From Spirochaetaceae bacterium (GTDB lineage: Bacteria; Spirochaetota; Spirochaetia; PWKH01), in assembly GCA_003557605.1 (NCBI GenBank), contig PWNW01000308.1, positions 1 through 5,290 on the forward strand: 5,290 bases of DNA, read 5' to 3'. This document shows positions 1 to 5,290 of the stretch, piece by piece. The notes beneath the pieces were generated by a model. It saw only the letters and a list, made by a program, of their open reading frames with translations, ran no database searches and was not told where the DNA came from. Within the stretch, counting starts at the first letter, position 1, and each line of letters begins with the position of its first letter. The position numbers were made by a program, and so were the translations under genes.

Positions 1-120
1 ACATCCGAAGAAGCATGGGGTTTGATTCAATTCTATGATAGCTTTCACATAAAAAAGGGAAGTTTTTGGGGCAGTCACCTGAATATGCAGTTTCAGATAA
101 CTTTGAACTGCCTGGCTGAA
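1..120. other. 3' flank of the P-II-like gene, no supported gene
   Basis: This stretch follows the stop codon of the minus-strand P-II-like gene. A plus-strand frame is open from base 1 to 237, but most of it is antisense to the P-II-like gene and its only usable start is a TTG without a Shine-Dalgarno site, so I do not call it. A minus-strand frame from a GTG near base 49 stays open to the left edge, again without a ribosome binding site. A neighbouring gene may begin or end just beyond the edge, but this cannot be decided here. The only structure visible is the hairpin and A/T tract listed separately. Confidence 0.5.
51..102 (-). terminator. Possible 3' hairpin and U tract ending the DUF1538/P-II-like operon
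   Basis: Read on the minus strand, bases 102-92 (AGTTATCTGAA) pair with 83-73 (TTCAGGTGACT) over 11 positions, two of them G-U, with an 8-nt loop. A run of six U follows at 56-51. The U run lies 16 nt past the stem rather than directly after it, and a competing hairpin (87-92 with 106-111, GCAGTT/AACTGC) overlaps, so this is not a canonical intrinsic terminator. Its place just after the last stop codon of the operon is what makes a 3'-end role plausible. Confidence 0.3.
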
Positions 121-1188
121 TTACCCGCCGTAGGAGTAGGCAAGGGGGACATTGAGCACCTCAACACATCCGAAGACTTCGGGTGTGTTATTCTGGAGGT
201 TTGCAAGCGACTGGTATACAGCTGTACATTTTTTTGAAGGAACTATGATGGTTATCCGTTCCCATGCAGATGATTCAGTCTCTCCGATTCGCTGCACCTT
301 TGATATGGTAGCACCTCCGGCACCGGCCTTCATAGCGGTCTCCACTACTTCACTGGAATTTCCTTCAGAACATGATGCAATGAGTTCACAGCTGTTTCTG
401 ATGTATCTCTGGGAGCTTGCTCCCGGTTCGATGAACCGTTTTCTCCAGGCTGTTGAACCCCTGAGATCATCCAATGCGGCAATAATCTGTTCTATGCTGG
501 CTGCATGGGTCTGCTTACCAATCCGAATCCTGGTGTCCAGGATACCCTGGTCTGCAGGTGTCTGGTATATAAATCCGCCCCCTGGTCTGTCAAGTTTACC
601 ATGGTCAATCAGGAGTCCAATGATGCCCTCAGCATCATGGATAGGAACGGTTACATGGACTAGTTCCTTCTGGGGGGGAATAGTAATACGCAGAAGCCCG
701 AGACGGTCCCTGATCCCGGTCCCAATTCCCAAGGTAACTGTAGGAACTACTGTACCTAGATCAAGGGCAGTTCCGGCCATCTGTTCTCCTGATCCTTTTA
801 CTGAAAGGATGCAGGTTATCTGAGAGAGGGGAGGGTTTTTTTCAGGGGAGCGAATGGTATCAGATGATCCCAGCGTGCAGGCATTAAGGTTCTGGATCAG
901 TATGCTGCCGTGTCCTGGTATGTCCATTTCTGCTGTTTCAGAAAGGGTCTGCATGATTTCATCGGCCTTCGCAGCAGGAGCAGTTATGTGAAACCTGTCG
1001 CCTGGAGCGTCGTTGAGCTGGACTTTCACTCCTGGAAGCCCGAAGGGCCGCTGCTTTTCAATCCTTCGTACCGTTCTGCAGGATTCAACAAACACCGAAG
1101 GAGGATTAAGATCTCGTATTGTCTCAATGAATCTGCCGCTGTGCTGGTGATGAATGCTGCAGATGATTCTGCTTATGCGATCACTCAT
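121..1188 (-). CDS. P-II-like signalling protein with three tandem ferredoxin-fold lobes, partner of DUF1538 protein
   Basis: This 355-residue protein is probably a cytoplasmic regulator of the membrane protein encoded just upstream. I see three repeats of a P-II-like beta-alpha-beta-beta-alpha-beta pattern. Lobe 1 spans about 4-101, with ISRIICSI as first strand and PGHGSILIQNL as last. Lobe 2 spans about 122-215, with SQITCILSVKGSG, VVPTVTLGIGTG and RPGGGFIYQTP. Lobe 3 spans about 264-350, with CELIASCSEGNS, AGAGGATISKVQRIG, ERITIIVPSKK and CVEVLNV. Classical P-II proteins are about 112 residues and form homotrimers, so three lobes in one chain suggest a pseudo-trimer. None of the three T-loop-equivalent stretches shows the uridylylation tyrosine motif, so covalent control of the GlnB type is unlikely. 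A good Shine-Dalgarno site supports the ATG at 1188, and the 8-bp overlap with the upstream gene suggests translational coupling. P-II-like nature is fairly secure from fold pattern and context; ligand and target are inferred. Confidence 0.8.
   Translation of the reverse strand: MSDRISRIICSIHHQHSGRFIETIRDLNPPSVFVESCRTVRRIEKQRPFGLPGVKVQLNDAPGDRFHITAPAAKADEIMQTLSETAEMDIPGHGSILIQNLNACTLGSSDTIRSPEKNPPLSQITCILSVKGSGEQMAGTALDLGTVVPTVTLGIGTGIRDRLGLLRITIPPQKELVHVTVPIHDAEGIIGLLIDHGKLDRPGGGFIYQTPADQGILDTRIRIGKQTHAASIEQIIAALDDLRGSTAWRKRFIEPGASSQRYIRNSCELIASCSEGNSSEVVETAMKAGAGGATISKVQRIGETESSAWERITIIVPSKKCTAVYQSLANLQNNTPEVFGCVEVLNVPLAYSYGG
163..189. repeat. Near-perfect 27-bp palindrome inside the P-II-like gene
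   Basis: Bases 163-175 (AACACATCCGAAG) and 177-189 (CTTCGGGTGTGTT) are inverted repeats matching at 12 of 13 positions around a single central base. The sequence encodes residues near NTPEVFGCV in the last lobe of the P-II-like protein, about 40 bases before its stop codon. No U run follows on either strand, so it is not an obvious terminator. It may be a codon-driven coincidence, an operator-like site or an mRNA structure. Confidence 0.55.
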
Positions 1189-3232
1189 AGCCGCTCTCCT
1201 GTTCTACAACATGAATAGTTCTGCGCTGCCTGAGACGGACAATGAAACCATAGAGCTGCACTGAAAGGATCGGATACACAGAAGCCATGGCCAGAATGCC
1301 GAACCCGTCTGCAGCAGTGAGCGCACCTCCGATACCTAATCCCATGGCCAGGACCAGAGGGACGGTGACCGGGCCGGTGGTGACCCCTCCGCTGTCCCAG
1401 GAAATTCCGGTAAACTCATTGTCGCTCAGAAGAGTCAGCGGAACAAGAAGCAGGTACACTGGGAGCAGCATCCACATCATGGGAATGGAATACAGTATCC
1501 GCAGGACCCCAGCAACGAGGCCTGCACCGACACCGATAGAGACTGCACGTATAACCCCGGTCCTGGTGACGGTACCTACGGTGATCTCTTCAACGCTTCT
1601 GCCCAATGCACTGAGAGCCGGCTCAGCCAGGGTTGAGCCGTATCCAAGCCCGAAGGCGAACAGAAGGACGAAAAACATGCCGGCTGCTGTCAGCCCGGTA
1701 CCGAAGGGGGGAGGAATATATCTTGTATAGCGGTACATTTCAGAGTCCCGGTCATGGTGTTCTGGATCATAGATCACCTTCTCAACAGCAGTTCCCTCCC
1801 TGATATAAAAAAACTGATACCGCTGGCTTTCAGTGTCTATCCCTTCATATACCAGTGACAGGTCAAAGTTTTCTAGAACAAAGGTCTCTTCCTCGTGCTG
1901 TGCCTGATATACCCGCGGAAGCTGTCTTCCGACAGAATCACCTAACGGGAGAAGGCCTAACCGTATACCCGAGGTAAGAAACATCATACCGATCAGGGTT
2001 ATTGAGATTCCAAGTATGAATTCGTCTTTGTACTGCAGTTTATCACGAAGAACGGCAAGAAGGATAATAAGCAGCACACCGGTAAGTGGAATAACAGCAC
2101 GTAAGGATGATGCTGTCTCCTCTCTGATCACCTCCGGTATTGGCACCTGTATAACGGGAGCATCCCTTGCTGAAGCGTTTTGCTTCAGATACTGCTGTTC
2201 AGATGCTGATGCATGGAGGTGCAGCCAGTTGCTGAGATCCATGCCTTCCAGCACTGATGTATCTTGTTTCAGCCTGTCAAGAGCCTGCAGGTAGGCCTGC
2301 TCATCCTGGTAGAAGATTCTTCGTGCCTCTTCACTTCCCCGAAGAAAGGCTGCTGATTCAAGCTGATCTTCTGTCTGTGTAACCTTCAGTGCTTCGCTTC
2401 GGTTTTCCGGCTGAAAAAACTCTGCTTCCTTCATCGGTGAGGGCACCATGGTATTTATGATCAAGGCAAGGGCCATTACTGCTGCAACCGGCACAAGAGA
2501 GGCTAAAGCGATACTTCCGAATCCGCCTCCAACTCCCTCTTTCTTTTCCGAGGCCCGAGAGACTCCCATGCTGAGTGCGAGCACCAGAGGCACCGTGACA
2601 GGTCCGGTAGTAACTGCTCCGGTGTCCCATGCAAGTCCAATAACTGTCCTCAGATTTTCATGAAAAGAATAGATAACCGTAGCGGTAAGAACGAGAGCAA
2701 GAGAAGGAAGTACAAAGGGTTTCAGGGAAAGCCCGTAATGGAACCTGATCAAGCTTGCTGCGACAGCTATCCCAACACCCGCCCCGACGGCCCCTACCAG
2801 CGCTCCGGGATAGACCTCAAGAAGCATATACAGCAGCGGTGCTTCCCAGGGAAGCACCGTGCTTCCTGCGGACCGGAGGGTGGCAACTGCAGGCTCTGCA
2901 AGTGTGGAAATAATGCCGATGATAAGCCCGAAGAGGATCATCTGCCGCAGCCGGCTTTTTTGCGGAAGCTTCAGCCCTACGGATTCACCAAGGGGCATCA
3001 GGCCAAGCACTAGTCCCTCAAGAAAAAGGGTAAGGCCGACAATAACCAGCATAACACCAGCAATAACACTGAGAGATATGCCGACATCTGAACCGAGAAT
3101 CAGATGCTGGAATATAAACAGATAGGCAATAATGAATATGGATGACCTGAACTGTTCATGAAATCTCACACCGACGTATCGGACGATTAGGTTGAGTGAG
3201 TCGGCATATGATAAAGTAATTCGTCTGCCCAT
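1181..3232 (-). CDS. DUF1538 family integral membrane protein, two duplicated halves
   Basis: This is a 683-residue polytopic membrane protein. I recognise the DUF1538 family, whose function is not established. Half 1 (about 25-262) carries LGLMPLGESVGLKLP at 76-90, STLAEPAVATL at 109-119 and WDTGAVTTGPVTVPLVLA at 202-219. Half 2 (about 375-667) repeats these as LGLLPLGDSVGRQLP at 425-439, STLAEPALSAL at 533-543 and WDSGGVTTGPVTVPLVLA at 612-629. I count roughly six or seven hydrophobic segments per half, but the topology is uncertain. A charged soluble linker of about 105 residues (265-370) joins the halves. A second soluble insert of about 70 residues (440-510) interrupts half 2 only. There is no cleavable signal peptide. 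The ATG at 3232 gives a good amphipathic N-terminus, but only a weak GAGAG Shine-Dalgarno site lies 10 bases upstream. The gene shares an operon with the P-II-like gene, so a regulated transporter or channel is likely. The substrate is unknown. Confidence 0.88.
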   Translation of the reverse strand: MGRRITLSYADSLNLIVRYVGVRFHEQFRSSIFIIAYLFIFQHLILGSDVGISLSVIAGVMLVIVGLTLFLEGLVLGLMPLGESVGLKLPQKSRLRQMILFGLIIGIISTLAEPAVATLRSAGSTVLPWEAPLLYMLLEVYPGALVGAVGAGVGIAVAASLIRFHYGLSLKPFVLPSLALVLTATVIYSFHENLRTVIGLAWDTGAVTTGPVTVPLVLALSMGVSRASEKKEGVGGGFGSIALASLVPVAAVMALALIINTMVPSPMKEAEFFQPENRSEALKVTQTEDQLESAAFLRGSEEARRIFYQDEQAYLQALDRLKQDTSVLEGMDLSNWLHLHASASEQQYLKQNASARDAPVIQVPIPEVIREETASSLRAVIPLTGVLLIILLAVLRDKLQYKDEFILGISITLIGMMFLTSGIRLGLLPLGDSVGRQLPRVYQAQHEEETFVLENFDLSLVYEGIDTESQRYQFFYIREGTAVEKVIYDPEHHDRDSEMYRYTRYIPPPFGTGLTAAGMFFVLLFAFGLGYGSTLAEPALSALGRSVEEITVGTVTRTGVIRAVSIGVGAGLVAGVLRILYSIPMMWMLLPVYLLLVPLTLLSDNEFTGISWDSGGVTTGPVTVPLVLAMGLGIGGALTAADGFGILAMASVYPILSVQLYGFIVRLRQRRTIHVVEQESGYE
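1196..1200 (-). promoter_or_regulatory. Ribosome binding site of the P-II-like gene
   Basis: On the minus strand AGGAG lies seven bases before the ATG at 1188, inside the last codons of the DUF1538 gene. This fixes the start of the P-II-like protein and supports translation from the shared mRNA. Confidence 0.75.
1353..1399 (-). repeat. Internal repeat copy 2: WDSGGVTTGPVTVP signature of DUF1538 half 2
   Basis: These 47 bases match 2583-2629 at 38 positions without gaps. They encode the signature of the second DUF1538 half. The DNA similarity reflects an old tandem duplication kept by protein constraint, not a mobile repeat. Confidence 0.8.
2583..2629 (-). repeat. Internal repeat copy 1: WDTGAVTTGPVTVP signature of DUF1538 half 1
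   Basis: This is the first-half counterpart of 1353-1399, lying 1230 bp away. The encoded stretch keeps VTTGPVTVPLVLA identical in both copies, the strongest conservation anywhere between the two halves. It therefore probably forms the functional core, such as a pore or substrate site. Confidence 0.8.
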
Positions 3233-3265
3233 GCTGTATCTGCTCTCAGTGTACGGTCGAATGGG

Positions 3266-3286
3266 ATGCGGTACATATTACCGCAT
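3266..3286. promoter_or_regulatory. Perfect inverted repeat 1 (hairpin or operator)
   Basis: ATGCGGTA (3266-3273) and TACCGCAT (3279-3286) are perfect 8-bp inverted repeats around a 5-base centre. The site lies 33 bp upstream of the DUF1538 start codon. That position suits either a repressor operator for the minus-strand operon or a hairpin in its leader RNA. The size resembles operators of dimeric helix-turn-helix regulators, but I cannot name one. Confidence 0.55.
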
Positions 3287-3300
3287 TGCTGACTATCAAG

Positions 3301-3313
3301 GTGCTGAAAGCAC
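3301..3313. repeat. Inverted repeat 2, small hairpin
   Basis: GTGCT (3301-3305) and AGCAC (3309-3313) form a perfect 5-bp stem with loop GAA. GACT (3291-3294) and AGTC (3316-3319) can add an outer stem. It is the middle of three consecutive hairpins and would be weak alone. Confidence 0.45.
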
Positions 3314-3326
3314 TGAGTCTTTTCAT

Positions 3327-3377
3327 GACTATTGTAGCGGTATTATCTGCAATAGTCTATGAGGATTAGTTTTTTTT
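3327..3377 (+). promoter_or_regulatory. Inverted repeat 3 followed by an eight-T run (attenuator- or terminator-like)
   Basis: GACTATTG (3327-3334) pairs perfectly with CAATAGTC (3350-3357). The stem extends inward by one G-U and two Watson-Crick pairs to a 9-base loop CGGTATTAT (3338-3346), and TCAT/ATGA can extend it outward past a bulged T. On the plus strand eight T follow at 3370-3377. The gap between stem and T run is longer than in a standard intrinsic terminator and no plus-strand gene lies upstream, so its role is open. On the minus strand it would sit in the DUF1538 leader. Confidence 0.4.
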
Positions 3378-3450
3378 GCAGTGCATGAAATGATATCACC
3401 GGCAGGCTGCATACGGGGCTTAGAATTGACTCCAAGCACCTTCTGCGATG

Positions 3451-3480
3451 TTGTATTGTGGTGATTGTTCATGTTATACT
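3451..3480 (+). promoter_or_regulatory. Probable sigma-70-type promoter of the PFOR gene (extended -10)
   Basis: TGTTATACT at 3472-3480 is a good extended -10 element (TG-n-TATACT). TTGTAT at 3451-3456, 18 bases upstream, is a weak -35, as is common with extended -10 promoters. Transcription would begin near 3487 and give a 5' leader of about 100 nt. A nearby TTGACT at 3426-3431 is a better -35 but has no matching -10. Confidence 0.5.
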
Positions 3481-3552
3481 TCCATTGCCTTACTGAGAGA
3501 AGGCGGGGTCGTTAGTTTTTACAGCAAGTTTTGTGCTGAGCCAGGTCCTGTC

Positions 3553-3570
3553 TTGTGAAAATAATATCAA
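3553..3570 (+). promoter_or_regulatory. Possible Rex (redox regulator) site before PFOR
   Basis: TTGTGAA at 3553-3559 matches the left half of the Rex consensus TTGTGAA-N4-TTCACAA exactly. The right half matches at only four of seven positions. Rex senses NADH/NAD+ and controls fermentation genes in many anaerobes, so a site downstream of the PFOR promoter would make sense. The poor second half keeps this tentative. Confidence 0.25.
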
Positions 3571-3575
3571 CGTAT

Positions 3576-3579
3576 GGAG
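3576..3579 (+). promoter_or_regulatory. Ribosome binding site of the PFOR gene
   Basis: GGAG lies eight bases before the ATG at 3588. It supports that start over the internal ATG five codons later. Confidence 0.7.
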
Positions 3580-3587
3580 TGTTTTAT

Positions 3588-5290
3588 ATGGGTAAAAAAG
3601 ACATGATTACCATTGACGGTAATGCGGCAGCGGCAAACATTGCGTATGCATTCAGCGAGATTGCTGCGATTTATCCGATTACTCCCTCCTCGAACATGGG
3701 TGAGTATGCTGACTCATGGTCGAGCAAGGGGAAACAGAATGTATTCGGAAAGAAGGTTGAGGTTATCGAGATGCAGTCTGAAGCAGGAGCTGCCGGTGCT
3801 GTGCACGGATGCCTCAGCGGCGGTGCAATGACGACCACCTTCACTGCTTCTCAGGGACTTCTTTTAATGATCCCGAACATGAACAAGATTGCAGGGGAGA
3901 TGCTTCCTGCGGTGTTTCATGTATCAGCACGGTCACTTGCAACACAGTCACTTTCCATCTTTGGTGATCATTCAGATGTTATGTCCACCAGAAACACCGG
4001 CTGGGCGATGACTGCGGCATCTTCGATCCAGGAGACCATGGACATGGCCCTGGTGGCGCATCTCGCGACCCTGAAGGCCCAGGTTCCGTTTCTGAGTTTC
4101 TTTGACGGATTCAGGACCTCCCACGAGGTGCAGAAAGTGGATGATATTCCCTATGATGTGATCAAGTCGCTTATAGAACCGGAATATATCGAACGGTTCA
4201 GGGACCGCTCAATGCGTCCTGAAAAACCGATCATCAAAGTGGCTGCTCAGAACCCGGATGTCTACTTCCAGGGAAGGGAGACAGTGAACTCCTACTATGA
4301 TGCAGTTCCTGCTATTGTCCAGGAATACATGGACAAGACTGCTGCAGTTACCGGCCGGCAGTACCATCTGTTTGACTACATCGGAGACCCGAATGCAGAA
4401 AAGATCATCATCTCCATGGGTTCATCCTGTGATACCATTGAGCACACGGTGAACTATCTGCTTGCCAAGGGTGAAAAAGTCGGTGCCCTCAAGGTGAGAC
4501 TGTATCGGCCGTTCTCGGTGAAGCATTTTGTTGACGCCGTTCCTGCTTCAGTGAAGAAGATAGCGGTCCTTGACCGTACTAAGGAGCCAGGTTCAATTGG
4601 TGAGCCTCTCTACCTTGATGTAGTAACAGCATTGAAGGAAGCCGGCAGAGACGGAATTACGGTGATCGGCGGGCGATACGGACTTTCCAGCAAGGAATTT
4701 ACCCCCAGCCATGTTAAGGCAGTATACGATCATCTCGACGGTGATGCTTTCCATGGGTTCACCGTAGGCATAATCGACGATGTAACACATAAATCCATAT
4801 CGGTGAATGAAGCGGTAGAGGTCGCTCCTGCTGATGTAAAGGCATGCATGTTCTGGGGACTCGGTTCTGACGGAACCGTCGGTGCAAATAAAAACTCAAT
4901 TAAGATTATTGGTGAGAACACTGATTTGAATGCTCAGGCCTACTTTGTCTACGATTCAAAGAAATCAGGGGGAATCACCACCAGTCACCTGCGGTTCGGG
5001 AAAAGTTCAGTGAACATGCCCTGGCTGGTGGAAAGCGCAGATTTTGTGGCATGCCACAACTCAGCTTATATTGGACGGTATGACATGCTGGCTCCTCTTA
5101 AGGAGGGCGGTGTGTTCCTTCTGAACTCCGAAATTCCCACCGAAGAGGTGTTCGAGCACCTTACCGAAGCTGATCAGAAGATTATAACTGAGCGGAAGAT
5201 CAAGTTCTATAATATTGATGCCCTGAAGATTGCTGAGAAGATCGGCCTTGGAAACAGGATCAATACGGTCATGCAGGCGGCATTCTTTAA
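3588..5290 (+). CDS. nifJ: Pyruvate:ferredoxin (flavodoxin) oxidoreductase, 5' part, cut by window edge
   Basis: The enzyme oxidatively decarboxylates pyruvate with CoA to acetyl-CoA and CO2, passing electrons to ferredoxin or flavodoxin in the cytoplasm. The window shows 567 residues with no stop; single-chain members have about 1170-1200, so roughly half is present. Domain I (about 1-258) holds YPITPSS at 29-35, QSEAGAAG at 63-70 and SARSLATQSLSIFGDHSDVM at 113-132. T32, E65 and R115 correspond by position to Thr31, Glu64 and Arg114 of the Desulfovibrio africanus enzyme, involved in pyruvate and thiamine diphosphate binding. Domain II is about 260-415. Domain III, the gamma-like domain, begins near 416, with GLGSDGTVGANKNSIK at 424-439 and SKKSGGITTSHLRFG at 457-471. 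The 4Fe-4S and thiamine diphosphate domains lie beyond the edge. The start is supported by GGAG eight bases upstream. Flavodoxin-linked NifJ of nitrogen fixers and fermentative PFOR cannot be told apart from this part, so the symbol is by family only. Confidence 0.96.
   Translation, partial: MGKKDMITIDGNAAAANIAYAFSEIAAIYPITPSSNMGEYADSWSSKGKQNVFGKKVEVIEMQSEAGAAGAVHGCLSGGAMTTTFTASQGLLLMIPNMNKIAGEMLPAVFHVSARSLATQSLSIFGDHSDVMSTRNTGWAMTAASSIQETMDMALVAHLATLKAQVPFLSFFDGFRTSHEVQKVDDIPYDVIKSLIEPEYIERFRDRSMRPEKPIIKVAAQNPDVYFQGRETVNSYYDAVPAIVQEYMDKTAAVTGRQYHLFDYIGDPNAEKIIISMGSSCDTIEHTVNYLLAKGEKVGALKVRLYRPFSVKHFVDAVPASVKKIAVLDRTKEPGSIGEPLYLDVVTALKEAGRDGITVIGGRYGLSSKEFTPSHVKAVYDHLDGDAFHGFTVGIIDDVTHKSISVNEAVEVAPADVKACMFWGLGSDGTVGANKNSIKIIGENTDLNAQAYFVYDSKKSGGITTSHLRFGKSSVNMPWLVESADFVACHNSAYIGRYDMLAPLKEGGVFLLNSEIPTEEVFEHLTEADQKIITERKIKFYNIDALKIAEKIGLGNRINTVMQAAFF

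Larger units (their letters stand above)
3233..3587. other. Divergent control region between the DUF1538 operon and the PFOR gene
   Basis: This is a 355-bp gap between two divergent start codons. The half nearest the DUF1538 gene (3266-3377) is filled by three consecutive stem-loops and an eight-T run. The half nearest PFOR holds an extended -10 promoter, a small hairpin (3522-3526 CAGCA with 3534-3538 TGCTG), a CAGGTCCTG palindrome at 3542-3550, a Rex-like half-site and the PFOR ribosome binding site. An 8-bp palindrome TGATATCA lies at 3391-3398. I found no convincing -35/-10 pair for the minus-strand operon; GATAAT near 3341-3346 on that strand is a -10-like element without a good -35. No protein gene is supported here. 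Confidence 0.7.

Noticed and set aside
1..176. Direct repeat of ACATCCGAAGA at 1-11 and 166-176
   Set aside because: An 11-bp match with no other copies or flanking structure is too short to call an attachment site or repeat element.
229..235. Run of seven A in the P-II-like mRNA as a possible programmed frameshift site
   Set aside because: The run encodes Ser-Lys-Lys in an intact frame close to the C-terminus, and no frameshift is needed to explain the gene.
152..823. Long plus-strand open frame of 223 codons
   Set aside because: It is wholly antisense to the P-II-like gene, whose minus-strand frame has recognisable domains, a Shine-Dalgarno site and operon context. The plus-strand translation resembles no family I know.
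910..1218. Plus-strand frame of 102 codons across the operon junction
   Set aside because: It lies antisense to the end of the DUF1538 gene and the start of the P-II-like gene and has no supporting start signal.
2358..2630. Minus-strand frame of 90 codons inside the DUF1538 gene
   Set aside because: It is a shifted frame of a gene whose own frame is intact on both sides and contains family motifs. It is not evidence of a frameshift.
3261..3362. Small plus-strand frame of 33 codons from ATG, spanning the three hairpins
   Set aside because: No Shine-Dalgarno site precedes it, the composition is unremarkable and no homology is recognisable. A leader peptide is possible but unsupported.
4593..4921. 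Two minus-strand frames of about 65 codons within the PFOR gene
   Set aside because: Both are antisense shadows of a well-conserved PFOR coding region.

Overview
The window holds three protein genes around one divergent control region. On the minus strand lies a two-gene operon: a DUF1538 membrane protein (3232 down to 1181) followed by a large P-II-like protein (1188 down to 121). The two reading frames overlap by 8 bp. On the plus strand, facing away, is the 5' part of a pyruvate:ferredoxin (flavodoxin) oxidoreductase gene that starts at 3588 and runs off the right edge. The 355-bp gap between the two starts contains three consecutive stem-loops, an eight-T run, a good extended -10 promoter, a possible Rex half-site and a clear ribosome binding site.

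Organism: a single-chain PFOR implies a bacterium with anaerobic or fermentative metabolism. Base composition is near 50% GC and the genes use ordinary bacterial starts and Shine-Dalgarno sites. I cannot place the organism firmly from sequence alone. An anaerobic spirochaete or clostridium-like lineage would fit, but this is only an impression.

How the genes may work together: the DUF1538 protein has two homologous membrane halves, each with a WD(T/S)G-VTTGPVTVP signature and an STLAEPA signature. Its partner appears to contain three P-II-like ferredoxin-fold lobes in one chain. P-II-type proteins often sit beside the transporter they gate (GlnK-AmtB, SbtB-SbtA). The simplest reading is therefore a membrane transporter or channel of unknown substrate with a dedicated P-II-like regulator. 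The triplication suggests a covalent pseudo-trimer, because classical P-II proteins are homotrimers. PFOR is a central carbon enzyme, and its position may mean shared regulation or only chance adjacency.

The least explained and most interesting parts are the three-lobed P-II-like protein with its duplicated membrane partner, and the structured intergenic segment 3266-3377. There the whole loop of the third hairpin can pair with the first hairpin. Nothing in the window looks like a phage, insertion sequence, CRISPR array, tRNA or rRNA.
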